Source: an uncultured Clostridia bacterium
GTDB taxonomy: Bacteria > Bacillota > Clostridia > Lachnospirales > CAG-274
Assembly (NCBI GenBank): GCA_947629215.1
Contig: CANRCU010000003.1
Coordinates: 1 to 29,409, forward strand
DNA: 29,409 nt
Direction of reading: 5' to 3'
Below are positions 1-7,785 of the stretch, piece by piece. Under the pieces are notes generated by a model. That model had not been told where the DNA came from. It did not search any database and saw only the letters and a list, made by a program, of their open reading frames with translations. The translations under genes and the position numbers were made by a program. Each line of letters begins with the position of its first letter. Position 1 is the first letter of the stretch.

Positions 1-1614
1 GGTCTGGGGCTTTGCGCAACGCAATACAGCTCCGAATATATGTATGTGACCATATATCGGGACGGTTTCAAATATGAGCTTGAATTTGCCAAAGGCGAAA
101 ACGTGGGCGGCTTGAAGAAAACGCCCACAAAGGTCAAGACCACGGGTACGACTATACGCTGGCGTCCCGACAGAGAGGTCTTTACGGATATTGATATACC
201 CGTCGAATACTTTTGCGAGATACTTAAAAGGCAATGTATAGTAAATGCGGGGCTGACTTTCGATCTGTATGACGAAAAAACGGACACTCACAGCATTTAT
301 TGCTACGAAAACGGCATAAAAGATTATATTGCCGAAATAAGCGGCGATAAGGGGCTGACCCTGCCCGTTTATCTTTCAAACGAAACAACAGGCCGTGACC
401 GTGAGGATAAAGAGGATTACAAACTTAAATATGAGTTGGTGTTCTGTTTCAACAACGAAATAAATCTTATGGAATACTATCATAATTCAAGCTTCCTCGA
501 ACACGGCGGTTCGCCCGATAAAGCTGTGCGTTCGGCTTTTGTTTCGGCTGTGGACAAATATTTGAAAGACAATAACCTTTATAAAAAAGACGAAAAGAAA
601 ATAACTTTTTCGGATATAGAGGACAGTCTTATAATCATAATAAATTCGTTCTCAACGGTCACAAGTTATGAGAACCAGACCAAAAAGTCCATTACCAACA
701 AGTTTATACAAGACAATATGACGGAGTTTCTTAAAAGCCGTCTGGAAATATATTTTATTGAAAACAAGGCAGACGCCGATAAGATAGCCAACCAGATAAT
801 CATAAACAAACGCAGCCGCGAAACTGCCGAAAAAACACGTATAAATATAAAGAAAAAGCTGACGGGCAGTATAGATATGAACAACCGGGTCGAGAAGTTT
901 GTAAACTGCCGTACAAAAGATGTGACAAGGCGCGAGCTTTATATAGTGGAGGGCGATTCGGCTCTCGGCTCTTGTGTGCTTGGGCGTGATGCGGAGTTTC
1001 AGGGCATAATGCCTATCCGCGGCAAAATACTTAATTGCCTGAAAGCAAGCTATGAAAAAATCTTCAACAGCGATATAATAACCGACCTGCTGAAGGTCAT
1101 GGGCTGCGGCGTTGAATTGAAGTCAAAGCATAACAAAGACCTGAACAGTTTTGAACTTGAGAATTTAAGGTGGAGCAAAATAATAATCTGTACCGATGCC
1201 GATGTGGACGGTTTTCAGATAAGAACACTGGTGCTGACCATGATATACCGCCTTACGCCCACGCTTATAAAGGAAAAAAAGGTCTTTATAGCCGAATCCC
1301 CGCTTTATGAGATAACAAGCGGCAAAAAGACATATTTTGCCTATACCGAAAAAGAAAAAGCCGATATAACGGCAAAACTTGAAGGCAAAAAATTTCATAT
1401 ACAGCGTTCCAAAGGTCTTGGCGAAAACGAACCCGAGATGATGTGGCAGACTACAATGAATCCCGAAACACGCAGGCTTATCATGGTAACGCCGGAGGAC
1501 GCCGAGAAAACGGCAATAGTGTTCGATATGCTTTTGGGCGACGACCTTAAAGGCAGGAAACAGCATATAGAGGAAGAAGGTCACAAATATATCGACCTTA
1601 CAGAATTGAGCTAA
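1..1614 (+). CDS. parE: DNA topoisomerase IV subunit B (ParE/GyrB family), 5' end outside window
   Basis: ATP-binding subunit of a type IIA topoisomerase, which with ParC passes one DNA duplex through another to decatenate and relax DNA. The frame is open from base 1, so the N-terminal GHKL ATPase part (roughly the first 100-120 residues) lies outside the window. The visible part begins in the GyrB-type segment around YRDGFKYE (bases 55-78) and continues through the transducer domain. The TOPRIM domain is clear: EGDSALG at bases 949-969 and the metal-binding DADVDG near 1192-1209, then the SKGLGE motif near 1408-1425 typical of GyrB/ParE C-termini. It ends with TAA 11 bp before parC. ParE is preferred over GyrB because the partner gene lacks a GyrA box and the protein is of the short clostridial kind. 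Family assignment is certain; ParE versus GyrB is likely. Confidence 0.9.
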   Translation, partial: GLGLCATQYSSEYMYVTIYRDGFKYELEFAKGENVGGLKKTPTKVKTTGTTIRWRPDREVFTDIDIPVEYFCEILKRQCIVNAGLTFDLYDEKTDTHSIYCYENGIKDYIAEISGDKGLTLPVYLSNETTGRDREDKEDYKLKYELVFCFNNEINLMEYYHNSSFLEHGGSPDKAVRSAFVSAVDKYLKDNNLYKKDEKKITFSDIEDSLIIIINSFSTVTSYENQTKKSITNKFIQDNMTEFLKSRLEIYFIENKADADKIANQIIINKRSRETAEKTRINIKKKLTGSIDMNNRVEKFVNCRTKDVTRRELYIVEGDSALGSCVLGRDAEFQGIMPIRGKILNCLKASYEKIFNSDIITDLLKVMGCGVELKSKHNKDLNSFELENLRWSKIIICTDADVDGFQIRTLVLTMIYRLTPTLIKEKKVFIAESPLYEITSGKKTYFAYTEKEKADITAKLEGKKFHIQRSKGLGENEPEMMWQTTMNPETRRLIMVTPEDAEKTAIVFDMLLGDDLKGRKQHIEEEGHKYIDLTELS

Positions 1615-1625
1615 GGAGTATTGTA

Positions 1626-3839
1626 ATGGCAAGAAAAACCAAAACCGCAGGCGGAAATTTTGATAACAATTATATACCGCAGAACATAACAGATACACTT
1701 GAATCTAATTATATGCCCTATGCCATGAGCGTTATCGTTTCGCGCGCTTTGCCCGAGATAGACGGCTTCAAGCCCGCGCACAGAAAACTTCTCTATACAA
1801 TGTATAAAATGGGGCTGCTAAACGGTGCAAGAACAAAGTCCACAAATGTGGTCGGACAGACGATGAAACTCAATCCGCACGGCGATGCGACCATATATGA
1901 AACAATGGTCAGGCTCACACGCGGGAACGAGGCGCTGCTGCATCCGTTCATAGACAGCAAGGGCAATTTCGGCAAACAGTATTCACGGGATATGGCATAT
2001 GCCGCCTCACGTTATACCGAGGTAAAATTAGACGCCATATGCAGCGAGATATTCAAAGATATAGATAAGGATACCGTTGACTTCGCAGATAATTACGACG
2101 GTCAACTCAAAGAACCCGTGCTTTTCCCGACCACATTCCCGAATATACTTGTTACGCCCAACACGGGCATAGCGGTCAGCATGGCTTCGTCGATATGCAG
2201 CTTTAATCTTAAAGAGGTGTGTACGGCAACAATAAAATATATAAAAGACCTGGATACGGACATAAAAAAATATCTCAAAGCGCCCGATTTTTCAACGGGC
2301 GGAGAGCTTATCTACAACGAAAAAGAAATAGACAATATCTATAACACGGGCAGGGGCAGTGTCAAAATACGCGCAAAATACCGCTATGACAAGAAAAACA
2401 GCCTGATAGAGATATATGAGATACCTTACTCCACAAGTACGGAAATTATTATAGACAAGGTGATAAATCTTGTAAAGCAGAACAAAATAAAAGAGATAAA
2501 CGATATACGCAACGAAACGGATATAAACGGCCTTAAAATAGCTATCGATATAAAAAGAAACGCCGACCCCGACAAGCTGATGGCAAAACTTTACAGCATG
2601 ACAACGCTGTCGGATAACTTCAGCTGCAATTTCAATATACTTGTAAACGGCAGACCCCGTACAATGGGCATAAAAGAAATATTGTCTGAATGGCTTGTGT
2701 TCCGTATGGAATGCATAAAACGCCAAACAAGATTCGACCTGCAAAAAAAGCAGGAAAAACATCACCTTCTGACGGGTCTTTCACGTATAATACTCGATAT
2801 TGACAAAGCCATAAAAATAATAAGGGAGACCGAGGACGACAGTCTGGTCATACCAAATCTTATGGAAGGTTTCGGCATTGACAAGATGCAGGCGGAGTTC
2901 ATAGCCGAAATAAAGCTGCGCAATCTGAACAAGGCATACTTGCTTGACCGTATAAACGAAACGGAGGCGCTTGAAAAAGATATTGCGCGTCTGCAAGAGA
3001 TACTCGGCAGCGACAGTCTTATAAAAAATATAATAACAGACGAATTGACAGCCGTAGGCAAAAAATTCGGTCAGCCGCGAAAAACCGAAATAATCTATGA
3101 GGAAGAGCCGATAGACCTTACATCGGACGATTTTATAGAGGATTACGGCGTAACGCTGTTTTTGACGGCTCACAATTATTTCAAAAAAATAACTCAGGCA
3201 TCGCTTCAGGCGTCAATACGCACAAATTATGAACATAAGCTAAAGGACGAGGACGAAATAGTGCAAAGTCTTGAAACAACAAATAAGTCCGATGTGCTTT
3301 TCTTTTCGAGCAAGCAGAATGTTTATAAGGTCAAGGCATACGACCTGAGCGAGTGCAAGGCAAGCAGTCTTGGCGAATATCTCAACAATATGCTTGGGCT
3401 TGAAGATGACGAAATCATAGTTTATATAGCCGCCACCACAGACTATGCGGGATATATGCTTTTTGGCTATAAAAACGGAAAAATAGCCAAAATCGAAATG
3501 CAGAGCTATGCAACAAAGGTCAACCGCAAAAAACTTATAAATGCTTACAGCGGTAAATCGGAATTGACAGCGGCAATATTCCTGCCCGAAGAAAGCGATA
3601 TTGTCGTTGTAAGAGATAACGATAAAGCAATGCTTTTGTCCTCGGAACTGATACCCGCAAAGGCGACCAAAAACTCGGGCGGCATACAGGTGTATAATCT
3701 GAAGAAAAACAGCGCAATGACAAAAATGATGCCAAAAGACGCCTTTATAAGCGATGATATAGAATATTACCGCAGTGAAAAGATACCCGCAACGGGTCAT
3801 TTTATAAATGAAGCGGATAAAAACGCAAACGCACTGTAA
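1626..3839 (+). CDS. parC: DNA topoisomerase IV subunit A (ParC/GyrA family)
   Basis: DNA-breaking and rejoining subunit of a type IIA topoisomerase, 737 residues. The winged-helix breakage domain has the catalytic tyrosine in AASRYTEV (Y130) and the conserved PHGD motif (84-87). The coiled-coil and C-gate region follows to about residue 480, then a C-terminal beta-pinwheel-like domain. I see no QRRGGKG-type GyrA box in that domain, which favours topoisomerase IV over gyrase. The start ATG follows AAGGAG by 8 bp, and the gene is 11 bp downstream of parE, so the two should be co-transcribed and made in equal amounts. The position of the quinolone-contact serine (E. coli GyrA S83, ParC S80) is alanine here (A88), while the acidic residue four positions on is kept (E92). 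No obvious terminator follows. Confidence 0.93.
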   Translation: MARKTKTAGGNFDNNYIPQNITDTLESNYMPYAMSVIVSRALPEIDGFKPAHRKLLYTMYKMGLLNGARTKSTNVVGQTMKLNPHGDATIYETMVRLTRGNEALLHPFIDSKGNFGKQYSRDMAYAASRYTEVKLDAICSEIFKDIDKDTVDFADNYDGQLKEPVLFPTTFPNILVTPNTGIAVSMASSICSFNLKEVCTATIKYIKDLDTDIKKYLKAPDFSTGGELIYNEKEIDNIYNTGRGSVKIRAKYRYDKKNSLIEIYEIPYSTSTEIIIDKVINLVKQNKIKEINDIRNETDINGLKIAIDIKRNADPDKLMAKLYSMTTLSDNFSCNFNILVNGRPRTMGIKEILSEWLVFRMECIKRQTRFDLQKKQEKHHLLTGLSRIILDIDKAIKIIRETEDDSLVIPNLMEGFGIDKMQAEFIAEIKLRNLNKAYLLDRINETEALEKDIARLQEILGSDSLIKNIITDELTAVGKKFGQPRKTEIIYEEEPIDLTSDDFIEDYGVTLFLTAHNYFKKITQASLQASIRTNYEHKLKDEDEIVQSLETTNKSDVLFFSSKQNVYKVKAYDLSECKASSLGEYLNNMLGLEDDEIIVYIAATTDYAGYMLFGYKNGKIAKIEMQSYATKVNRKKLINAYSGKSELTAAIFLPEESDIVVVRDNDKAMLLSSELIPAKATKNSGGIQVYNLKKNSAMTKMMPKDAFISDDIEYYRSEKIPATGHFINEADKNANAL

Positions 3840-3867
3840 AATTTCTTTGTTAAATAAAAAACAAAAG

Positions 3868-3896
3868 TTGTATTATTGTGCAAAATACTTTATAAT
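3868..3896 (+). promoter_or_regulatory. Sigma-A promoter of the zinc-ribbon / cyclo-ligase genes
   Basis: TTGTAT (3868-3873) and TATAAT (3891-3896) are separated by exactly 17 bp. They lie 33 bp before the zinc-ribbon gene in an AT-rich gap after parC. The -10 box is perfect and the -35 box matches in 4 of 6 positions. Confidence 0.65.
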
Positions 3897-3928
3897 GTAA
3901 TAAAGAGAATGTCAGGGGGCGAACGAGA

Positions 3929-4471
3929 ATGAAATACTGCAAGCGTTGTTTCAGAAATATATTTGAAGATACGGCTGTGTGTCCTTACTGCGGCAGGTCG
4001 GATAAACTTATGGATTATGAGAAGGAAAAAAACAGCAGCGGCGAAGATTTTTCCTGCAATAACGACAGTACCGTTTCAAGCCATATAAAGACCGACGATG
4101 CGTACAGCATAGGCAATAAAAGCGCCGACGATGTTTACGGCAACAGCAGCAGACACGATATTGATAATTGCGAAAACCGCAGCGAAGCACCGCAAAAAAA
4201 TACCCAAAAAAGGGATCTCAGCTCGCTTTCCCCCGAAGAACGCAGACGTCTTTATGAGCAGAAAAGGGCGGAACTCAACAGGCGCCTCGCCGCCGAAAAC
4301 AACGGCAGATACCCGACAAACACAGCGCCCAAAACGGAACAACAACCGGTAACCGTCAATAAGGGCTGTTTGTTTGTGATAATGATAATTATTTTTATGG
4401 TATGTCCTATTCTTCTGCCTATAGCGTTTATAATATGGATACAATATAAGGCAGCAAAGAACAAAAAATAA
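3929..4471 (+). CDS. Zinc-ribbon protein with one C-terminal membrane segment
   Basis: Protein of 180 residues and unknown function. An N-terminal zinc ribbon has two CxxC knuckles (C4/C7 and C18/C21, the second as CPYCG). A long polar, low-complexity and probably disordered middle part (about 30-140) is rich in Ser, Asp, Asn and Arg and includes a basic helix around LSPEERRRLYEQKR. A single strongly hydrophobic segment lies near the C-terminus (about 147-172), followed by a lysine-rich tail. The layout suggests a tail-anchored membrane protein with the zinc ribbon in the cytoplasm. The start ATG is preceded by a GGGGG-type ribosome site 11 bases upstream. The gene is 20 bp from the downstream cyclo-ligase gene and shares its promoter, but nothing links their functions. 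Related zinc-ribbon-plus-TM proteins are common and uncharacterised in Clostridia. Confidence 0.8.
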   Translation: MKYCKRCFRNIFEDTAVCPYCGRSDKLMDYEKEKNSSGEDFSCNNDSTVSSHIKTDDAYSIGNKSADDVYGNSSRHDIDNCENRSEAPQKNTQKRDLSSLSPEERRRLYEQKRAELNRRLAAENNGRYPTNTAPKTEQQPVTVNKGCLFVIMIIIFMVCPILLPIAFIIWIQYKAAKNKK

Positions 4472-4491
4472 GAAATCTATAAAAAAGAGGG

Positions 4492-5070
4492 ATGATGACT
4501 GTGGATAAAACAAAAATGCGTGAAAAATGCAGATGTATGCGTGATGCTATGCATCGCGCAGATATTATGGCAAAAAGCCTTGCCATTGTAAACAGGCTTC
4601 TCGGTACGGATGTTTACGCAAAAGCGGAATGGCTGTTCCCGTATGTGAGTTACGGCTCGGAGGTGGAAACAATTTCGCTTATAGACGTTGCGTTAAAGCA
4701 TGGCAAAAAAGTGGCTGTGCCTATTCTTGTAAATCCCCGTGAGAATAAAATGGTCTTTCAGCAAATAGAAAGCACAAAGGAACTGACGCGCCTGCATTAC
4801 GGTATTATGGAACCCGAATATAAAGAAGAAAATATCGTTGTGCCAAATTCTTCAACGCTTATAATAACGCCGGGGCTTGCTTTTGACGAAAACGGTTACA
4901 GGCTTGGCTACGGCGGCGGATACTATGACCGTTATCTTTCGGAATACCGCCCTATGGCAAATTACGGACTGGCTTTTGAACAACAGATAGTCGACAGGAT
5001 ATTGATAGACGGTTATGATGTGCGCATGGACGGCGTTGTGACCGAAGAACATACTTATACCTGGAAATAA
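4492..5070 (+). CDS. 5-formyltetrahydrofolate cyclo-ligase
   Basis: ATP-dependent conversion of 5-formyl-THF to 5,10-methenyl-THF, which clears an inhibitory folate and returns it to the one-carbon pool. About 190 residues, normal for the family (E. coli YgfA, B. subtilis YqgN). The family signature is clear near the C-terminus: PGLAFDENGYRLGYGGGYYD, in which the glycine-rich run binds substrate and phosphate. An N-terminal basic helix (MREKCRCMRDAM) is also typical. Three starts are possible in frame: ATG 4492, ATG 4495 and GTG 4501. The ribosome site AGAGGG (4486-4491) touches the first ATG and suits GTG 4501 best, so the true start may be 3-9 bp later. The gene is followed by a hairpin terminator at 5161-5196. 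Confidence 0.92.
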   Translation: MMTVDKTKMREKCRCMRDAMHRADIMAKSLAIVNRLLGTDVYAKAEWLFPYVSYGSEVETISLIDVALKHGKKVAVPILVNPRENKMVFQQIESTKELTRLHYGIMEPEYKEENIVVPNSSTLIITPGLAFDENGYRLGYGGGYYDRYLSEYRPMANYGLAFEQQIVDRILIDGYDVRMDGVVTEEHTYTWK

Positions 5071-5160
5071 CCAAAAATATTTGTACACCGCGTTCCCGAC
5101 ACAACAGTAATTATCCGCCGCCCAAAAGGCAGCTTACCGAATCGGTTAAATATAATTTTA

Positions 5161-5196
5161 AAAAAAGAGCATCCGTTATTTTGCGGATGTTCTTTT
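5161..5196. terminator. Rho-independent terminator, possibly bidirectional
   Basis: Stem GAGCATCCG (5167-5175) pairs with CGGATGTTC (5184-5192), with one G-T wobble and an 8-nt loop. It is flanked by an A-run on the left and TTTT on the right, so it can end the cyclo-ligase transcript on the + strand and could work on the other strand too. Confidence 0.75.
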
Positions 5197-5220
5197 GATG
5201 CGGTGCGAATCATAGTCAAT

Positions 5221-5274
5221 GTCAATATAACCTACAAATAAAGCAATGACTCCGGAAATGTCTGTTATATTGAC
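5221..5274. repeat. 11-bp perfect inverted repeat overlapping the kinase promoter
   Basis: GTCAATATAAC (5221-5231) and GTTATATTGAC (5264-5274) are exact reverse complements with a 32-bp gap. The right arm contains most of the -35 hexamer of the histidine kinase promoter (5270-5275). The arrangement fits a two-site operator for a repressor or activator, but no regulator can be named. Confidence 0.55.
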
Positions 5275-5298
5275 AAAATATGCATTATCGTATATAAT
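5270..5298 (+). promoter_or_regulatory. Consensus sigma-A promoter of the hybrid histidine kinase
   Basis: TTGACA (5270-5275), 17-bp spacer, TATAAT (5293-5298): both boxes are perfect. Transcription should begin near 5305, giving a leader of about 170 nt before the kinase start at 5478. Confidence 0.85.
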
Positions 5299-5307
5299 AA
5301 AATCAAT

Positions 5308-5451
5308 AATGAGTACAAACTTCTGCCAAAGGCTGACGGTTACTCCGCTTACGCTGTGTACTCATTCTGCGAAGCCTTTATATTCGGCTCCGACACCAAA
5401 TACAACAGTAAGTACCCACCGTCCGAAGAGGCAGGGACTTACGATCCATAA
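5308..5451 (+). other. Structured leader / gene remnant upstream of the kinase
   Basis: The leader contains a perfect 10-bp inverted repeat (AATGAGTACA 5308-5317 and TGTACTCATT 5357-5366). A second hairpin pairs GTAAGT (5408-5413) and CCC (5415-5417) with GGG (5434-5436) and ACTTAC (5437-5442), with one bulged A. The frame 5314-5451 reads like protein (for example FIFGSDTKYNSKYPPSEE, ending in TAA) with balanced codons, but it has no start codon. I match it to no known riboswitch class. It may be an unknown structured RNA, a repeat, or a remnant of an inserted gene. Confidence 0.4.
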
Positions 5452-5477
5452 AATTTTTATCAAGGAGGGCAGTCGGT

Positions 5478-7565
5478 ATGAAAAACAAACGGTACAAAGC
5501 AGTATTCACCGTTATATTGATGATACTGTTTTTCACGGCAGCATCTGTCTGTGCTGCCGACAAACCGACAAAGCTTGACCTTACGCCTCGGGAAGAGGCT
5601 TACATTGCCTCGCACGGGTCTTTAAAAGTAGGCTATGTCCAAGACAGAAAACCTATTTCGTTCTCGGACAAAAACGGAGAGCTTTCGGGCGTATTGCGTT
5701 ATTTGTTCGACCACATAGCCAAAATCAGCGGTCTTGAGTTTGAATACGTCCCATTACCCAATGACGAGGTAACTTATGACTATCTTCTTAGCAACGATTT
5801 CGACCTGGTCACCAGTGTCGAATACAACAAAGAGAACCAAAATGCCCGCGGCATACTCATAAGCGACCCATATATAAAGGGGCGGAAAGTCGTTGTTGCA
5901 AAGGACGATATAAACTTCAGCTATGATGCCGCCTTGTCGGTCGCCATATCCACGGGTTCTCAAACTTTGAGAAAAGTTTTCGACAAAACTTATCCCAATT
6001 TTGTTTTGAAGGATTACGATTCCGTATCGGATTGTTTTGATGCGGTCAACAACGGCGAAGCCGATCTTCTTATACAAAATCAATATGTCGTTGAATACTG
6101 GATATCCAGACCAAAATATGAAAATCTGAAAGTCATGCCGATAATGGGGCTTGACGATCTGCTCTGTTTCTCGGCTGTGGTCGAATTCGGCGACCATGAA
6201 GGCAACTCTCAGGAGGACGGTCAGATACTTATAAGCATACTCAACAAAGCCATACACAGTATGTCGGAAGACGAGGTCGGCAGTTTTACCATTCAGGGCA
6301 TTATGGAAAATCAATATCAATATACAATGGCTGATTTTCTGGTGCGTTATCGTTATTCGGTCGGTATATTCTTTCTGCTGTTCTTTATTATAGTTGTACT
6401 TTTGTTGATGTTGGGGCGTCAGCGCCTGCGCTTTGCGGAAACACGCGCAGATGCCAGAGCAAAAGAACAGTTTCTTTCGACCATGAGCCATGAGATACGC
6501 ACGCCCCTCAACGGTCTGATAGGGCTTAACTACCTTATGTCGCAGCATACCGACGATTTAAGCCGCTTGAACACATACCTTGACCAATCGACAGTTACGG
6601 CAAAATATCTTTTGTCTTTGGTAAATGACATTCTTGATACATCAAAACTTCAGGCTCAAAAACTGGAGCTTGTAATGCACCCTGTGGAGCTGGAACTTAC
6701 GCTTGACACGGTATGTTCGCTTGTAAAAAGCGCTATGAACGAAAAAAGGCTGACTTTCAATGTGGATATCGATACCGCTTATCCCTGTATCCTCGGCGAC
6801 GAAGTACGTATACAGCAAGTCCTGCTGAATCTGCTGGACAATGCAAGAAAATTCACTCCCGAAGGCGGCAGCGTTTCTTTGTCGCTCAGGCAGGAAAAGA
6901 CCGAAGATAACAAAATATTGACAAAAGCCGTTGTTTCGGACACCGGCTGTGGTATGAGCGAAGATTTTCAAAAACGTATATTCGACCTTTTCACTCAGGA
7001 ACTCGGTACGGTGTCAAAAGGCAATCAAGGCACGGGGCTTGGGCTTTTTATAAGCCGAAGGCTTGCGCTGCTTATGAACGGTGAACTCTCGGTCGAAAGC
7101 CGAAAGGGAAAAGGCAGCAGTTTTACTTTTACCTTCGTTTCGGAAATTGCCGAACCTGTTGCCAAAACCGGGGAACAGAATAACTATACCGCCAAAGACC
7201 TACCGCGTGTGCTTGTGGCGGAAGATAATGAGCTGAACGGTGAGATAATGCTTGAATTGCTTGAAAACAAAGGCTATAAAGCGGAACTTGTCAAAAACGG
7301 AAAAGAAGCATACGAACGTTTCAGAGATTCCGAACCTTATACCTACGGTGTTATTCTTATGGATCTGCTTATGCCCGAAATGGACGGATACGAAGCTACC
7401 GCAGCTATACGCGCGCTTTCCGCGCCCGATGCAAAGACCGTGCGTATATTGGCTTGCACGGCAAATTCCTTTGCCGATGACAGAGAAAAAGCCAAGCAAT
7501 GCGGTATGAACGATTTTATTGCAAAACCTATCGACATAGACGAGTTATTCAAAAAATTAAGATAA
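5478..7565 (+). CDS. Membrane hybrid sensor histidine kinase with periplasmic-type solute-binding sensor
   Basis: Protein of 695 residues of the BvgS/EvgS-like layout. An N-terminal hydrophobic signal/anchor (about 8-26) is followed by an extracytoplasmic SBP_bac_3-type sensor domain (about 35-280) that probably binds a small ligand such as an amino acid. Then come a transmembrane helix (about 293-312), HisKA with the phospho-acceptor in STMSHEIRTPLNG (H338), HATPase_c with N-box N451/N455, G1 DTGCGM (488-493) and G2 GTGLGL (518-523), and a receiver domain with AEDN (581-584), phospho-acceptor D629 in MDLLMPEMDG and K683. There is no HPt domain and no response regulator gene next to it, so the phosphoryl group must go to a partner elsewhere. 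The start is fixed by AAGGAGGGC 7 bp upstream. It has its own consensus promoter and a strong terminator. Confidence 0.92.
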   Translation: MKNKRYKAVFTVILMILFFTAASVCAADKPTKLDLTPREEAYIASHGSLKVGYVQDRKPISFSDKNGELSGVLRYLFDHIAKISGLEFEYVPLPNDEVTYDYLLSNDFDLVTSVEYNKENQNARGILISDPYIKGRKVVVAKDDINFSYDAALSVAISTGSQTLRKVFDKTYPNFVLKDYDSVSDCFDAVNNGEADLLIQNQYVVEYWISRPKYENLKVMPIMGLDDLLCFSAVVEFGDHEGNSQEDGQILISILNKAIHSMSEDEVGSFTIQGIMENQYQYTMADFLVRYRYSVGIFFLLFFIIVVLLLMLGRQRLRFAETRADARAKEQFLSTMSHEIRTPLNGLIGLNYLMSQHTDDLSRLNTYLDQSTVTAKYLLSLVNDILDTSKLQAQKLELVMHPVELELTLDTVCSLVKSAMNEKRLTFNVDIDTAYPCILGDEVRIQQVLLNLLDNARKFTPEGGSVSLSLRQEKTEDNKILTKAVVSDTGCGMSEDFQKRIFDLFTQELGTVSKGNQGTGLGLFISRRLALLMNGELSVESRKGKGSSFTFTFVSEIAEPVAKTGEQNNYTAKDLPRVLVAEDNELNGEIMLELLENKGYKAELVKNGKEAYERFRDSEPYTYGVILMDLLMPEMDGYEATAAIRALSAPDAKTVRILACTANSFADDREKAKQCGMNDFIAKPIDIDELFKKLR

Positions 7566-7573
7566 TATAAAGG

Positions 7574-7609
7574 CTGCTGCAAATCAATGTTATTTGCGGC
7601 AGTTTTTTT
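7574..7609 (+). terminator. Rho-independent terminator of the histidine kinase gene
   Basis: CTGCTGCAAAT (7574-7584) pairs with ATTTGCGGCAG (7592-7602), an 11-bp stem with one wobble and a 7-nt loop. Seven T residues follow (7603-7609), starting 9 bp after the stop codon. Confidence 0.9.
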
Positions 7610-7707
7610 ATGTTTGATAACAATTTACTATAATCTACAAAAAATACGGGTCGAAATTTTGAAATTTGTTTATTTTCCTCAAACGAAATTTTAATTTTTT
7701 CTAAAAT

Positions 7708-7736
7708 TTGACAAATTTAATTTCTAATGATATAAT
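7708..7736 (+). promoter_or_regulatory. Consensus sigma-A promoter of the BrxL / SbcCD-like cluster
   Basis: TTGACA (7708-7713), 17-bp spacer, TATAAT (7731-7736): perfect boxes in a very AT-rich spacer (7610-7785). The flanking sequence repeats variants of AAATTT(T/G) on both strands, which might be operator half-sites but may only reflect base composition. This is the only strong promoter I see for the genes up to 18845. Confidence 0.85.
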
Positions 7737-7785
7737 ATTATTATAAAAAAGAACAATATTCATATATCAAAAAGGAGGGTTATAT

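Noticed and set aside
5071..5477. tRNA or other classical RNA gene in the large spacer
   Set aside because: No T-loop (GGTTCRA) or cloverleaf arrangement found here or in the other spacers; the hairpins fit a terminator and leader structure.
5246..5578. 110-codon frame overlapping the kinase start
   Set aside because: No ribosome site, poor composition, and it runs out of frame into the kinase gene, whose start has a strong ribosome site.
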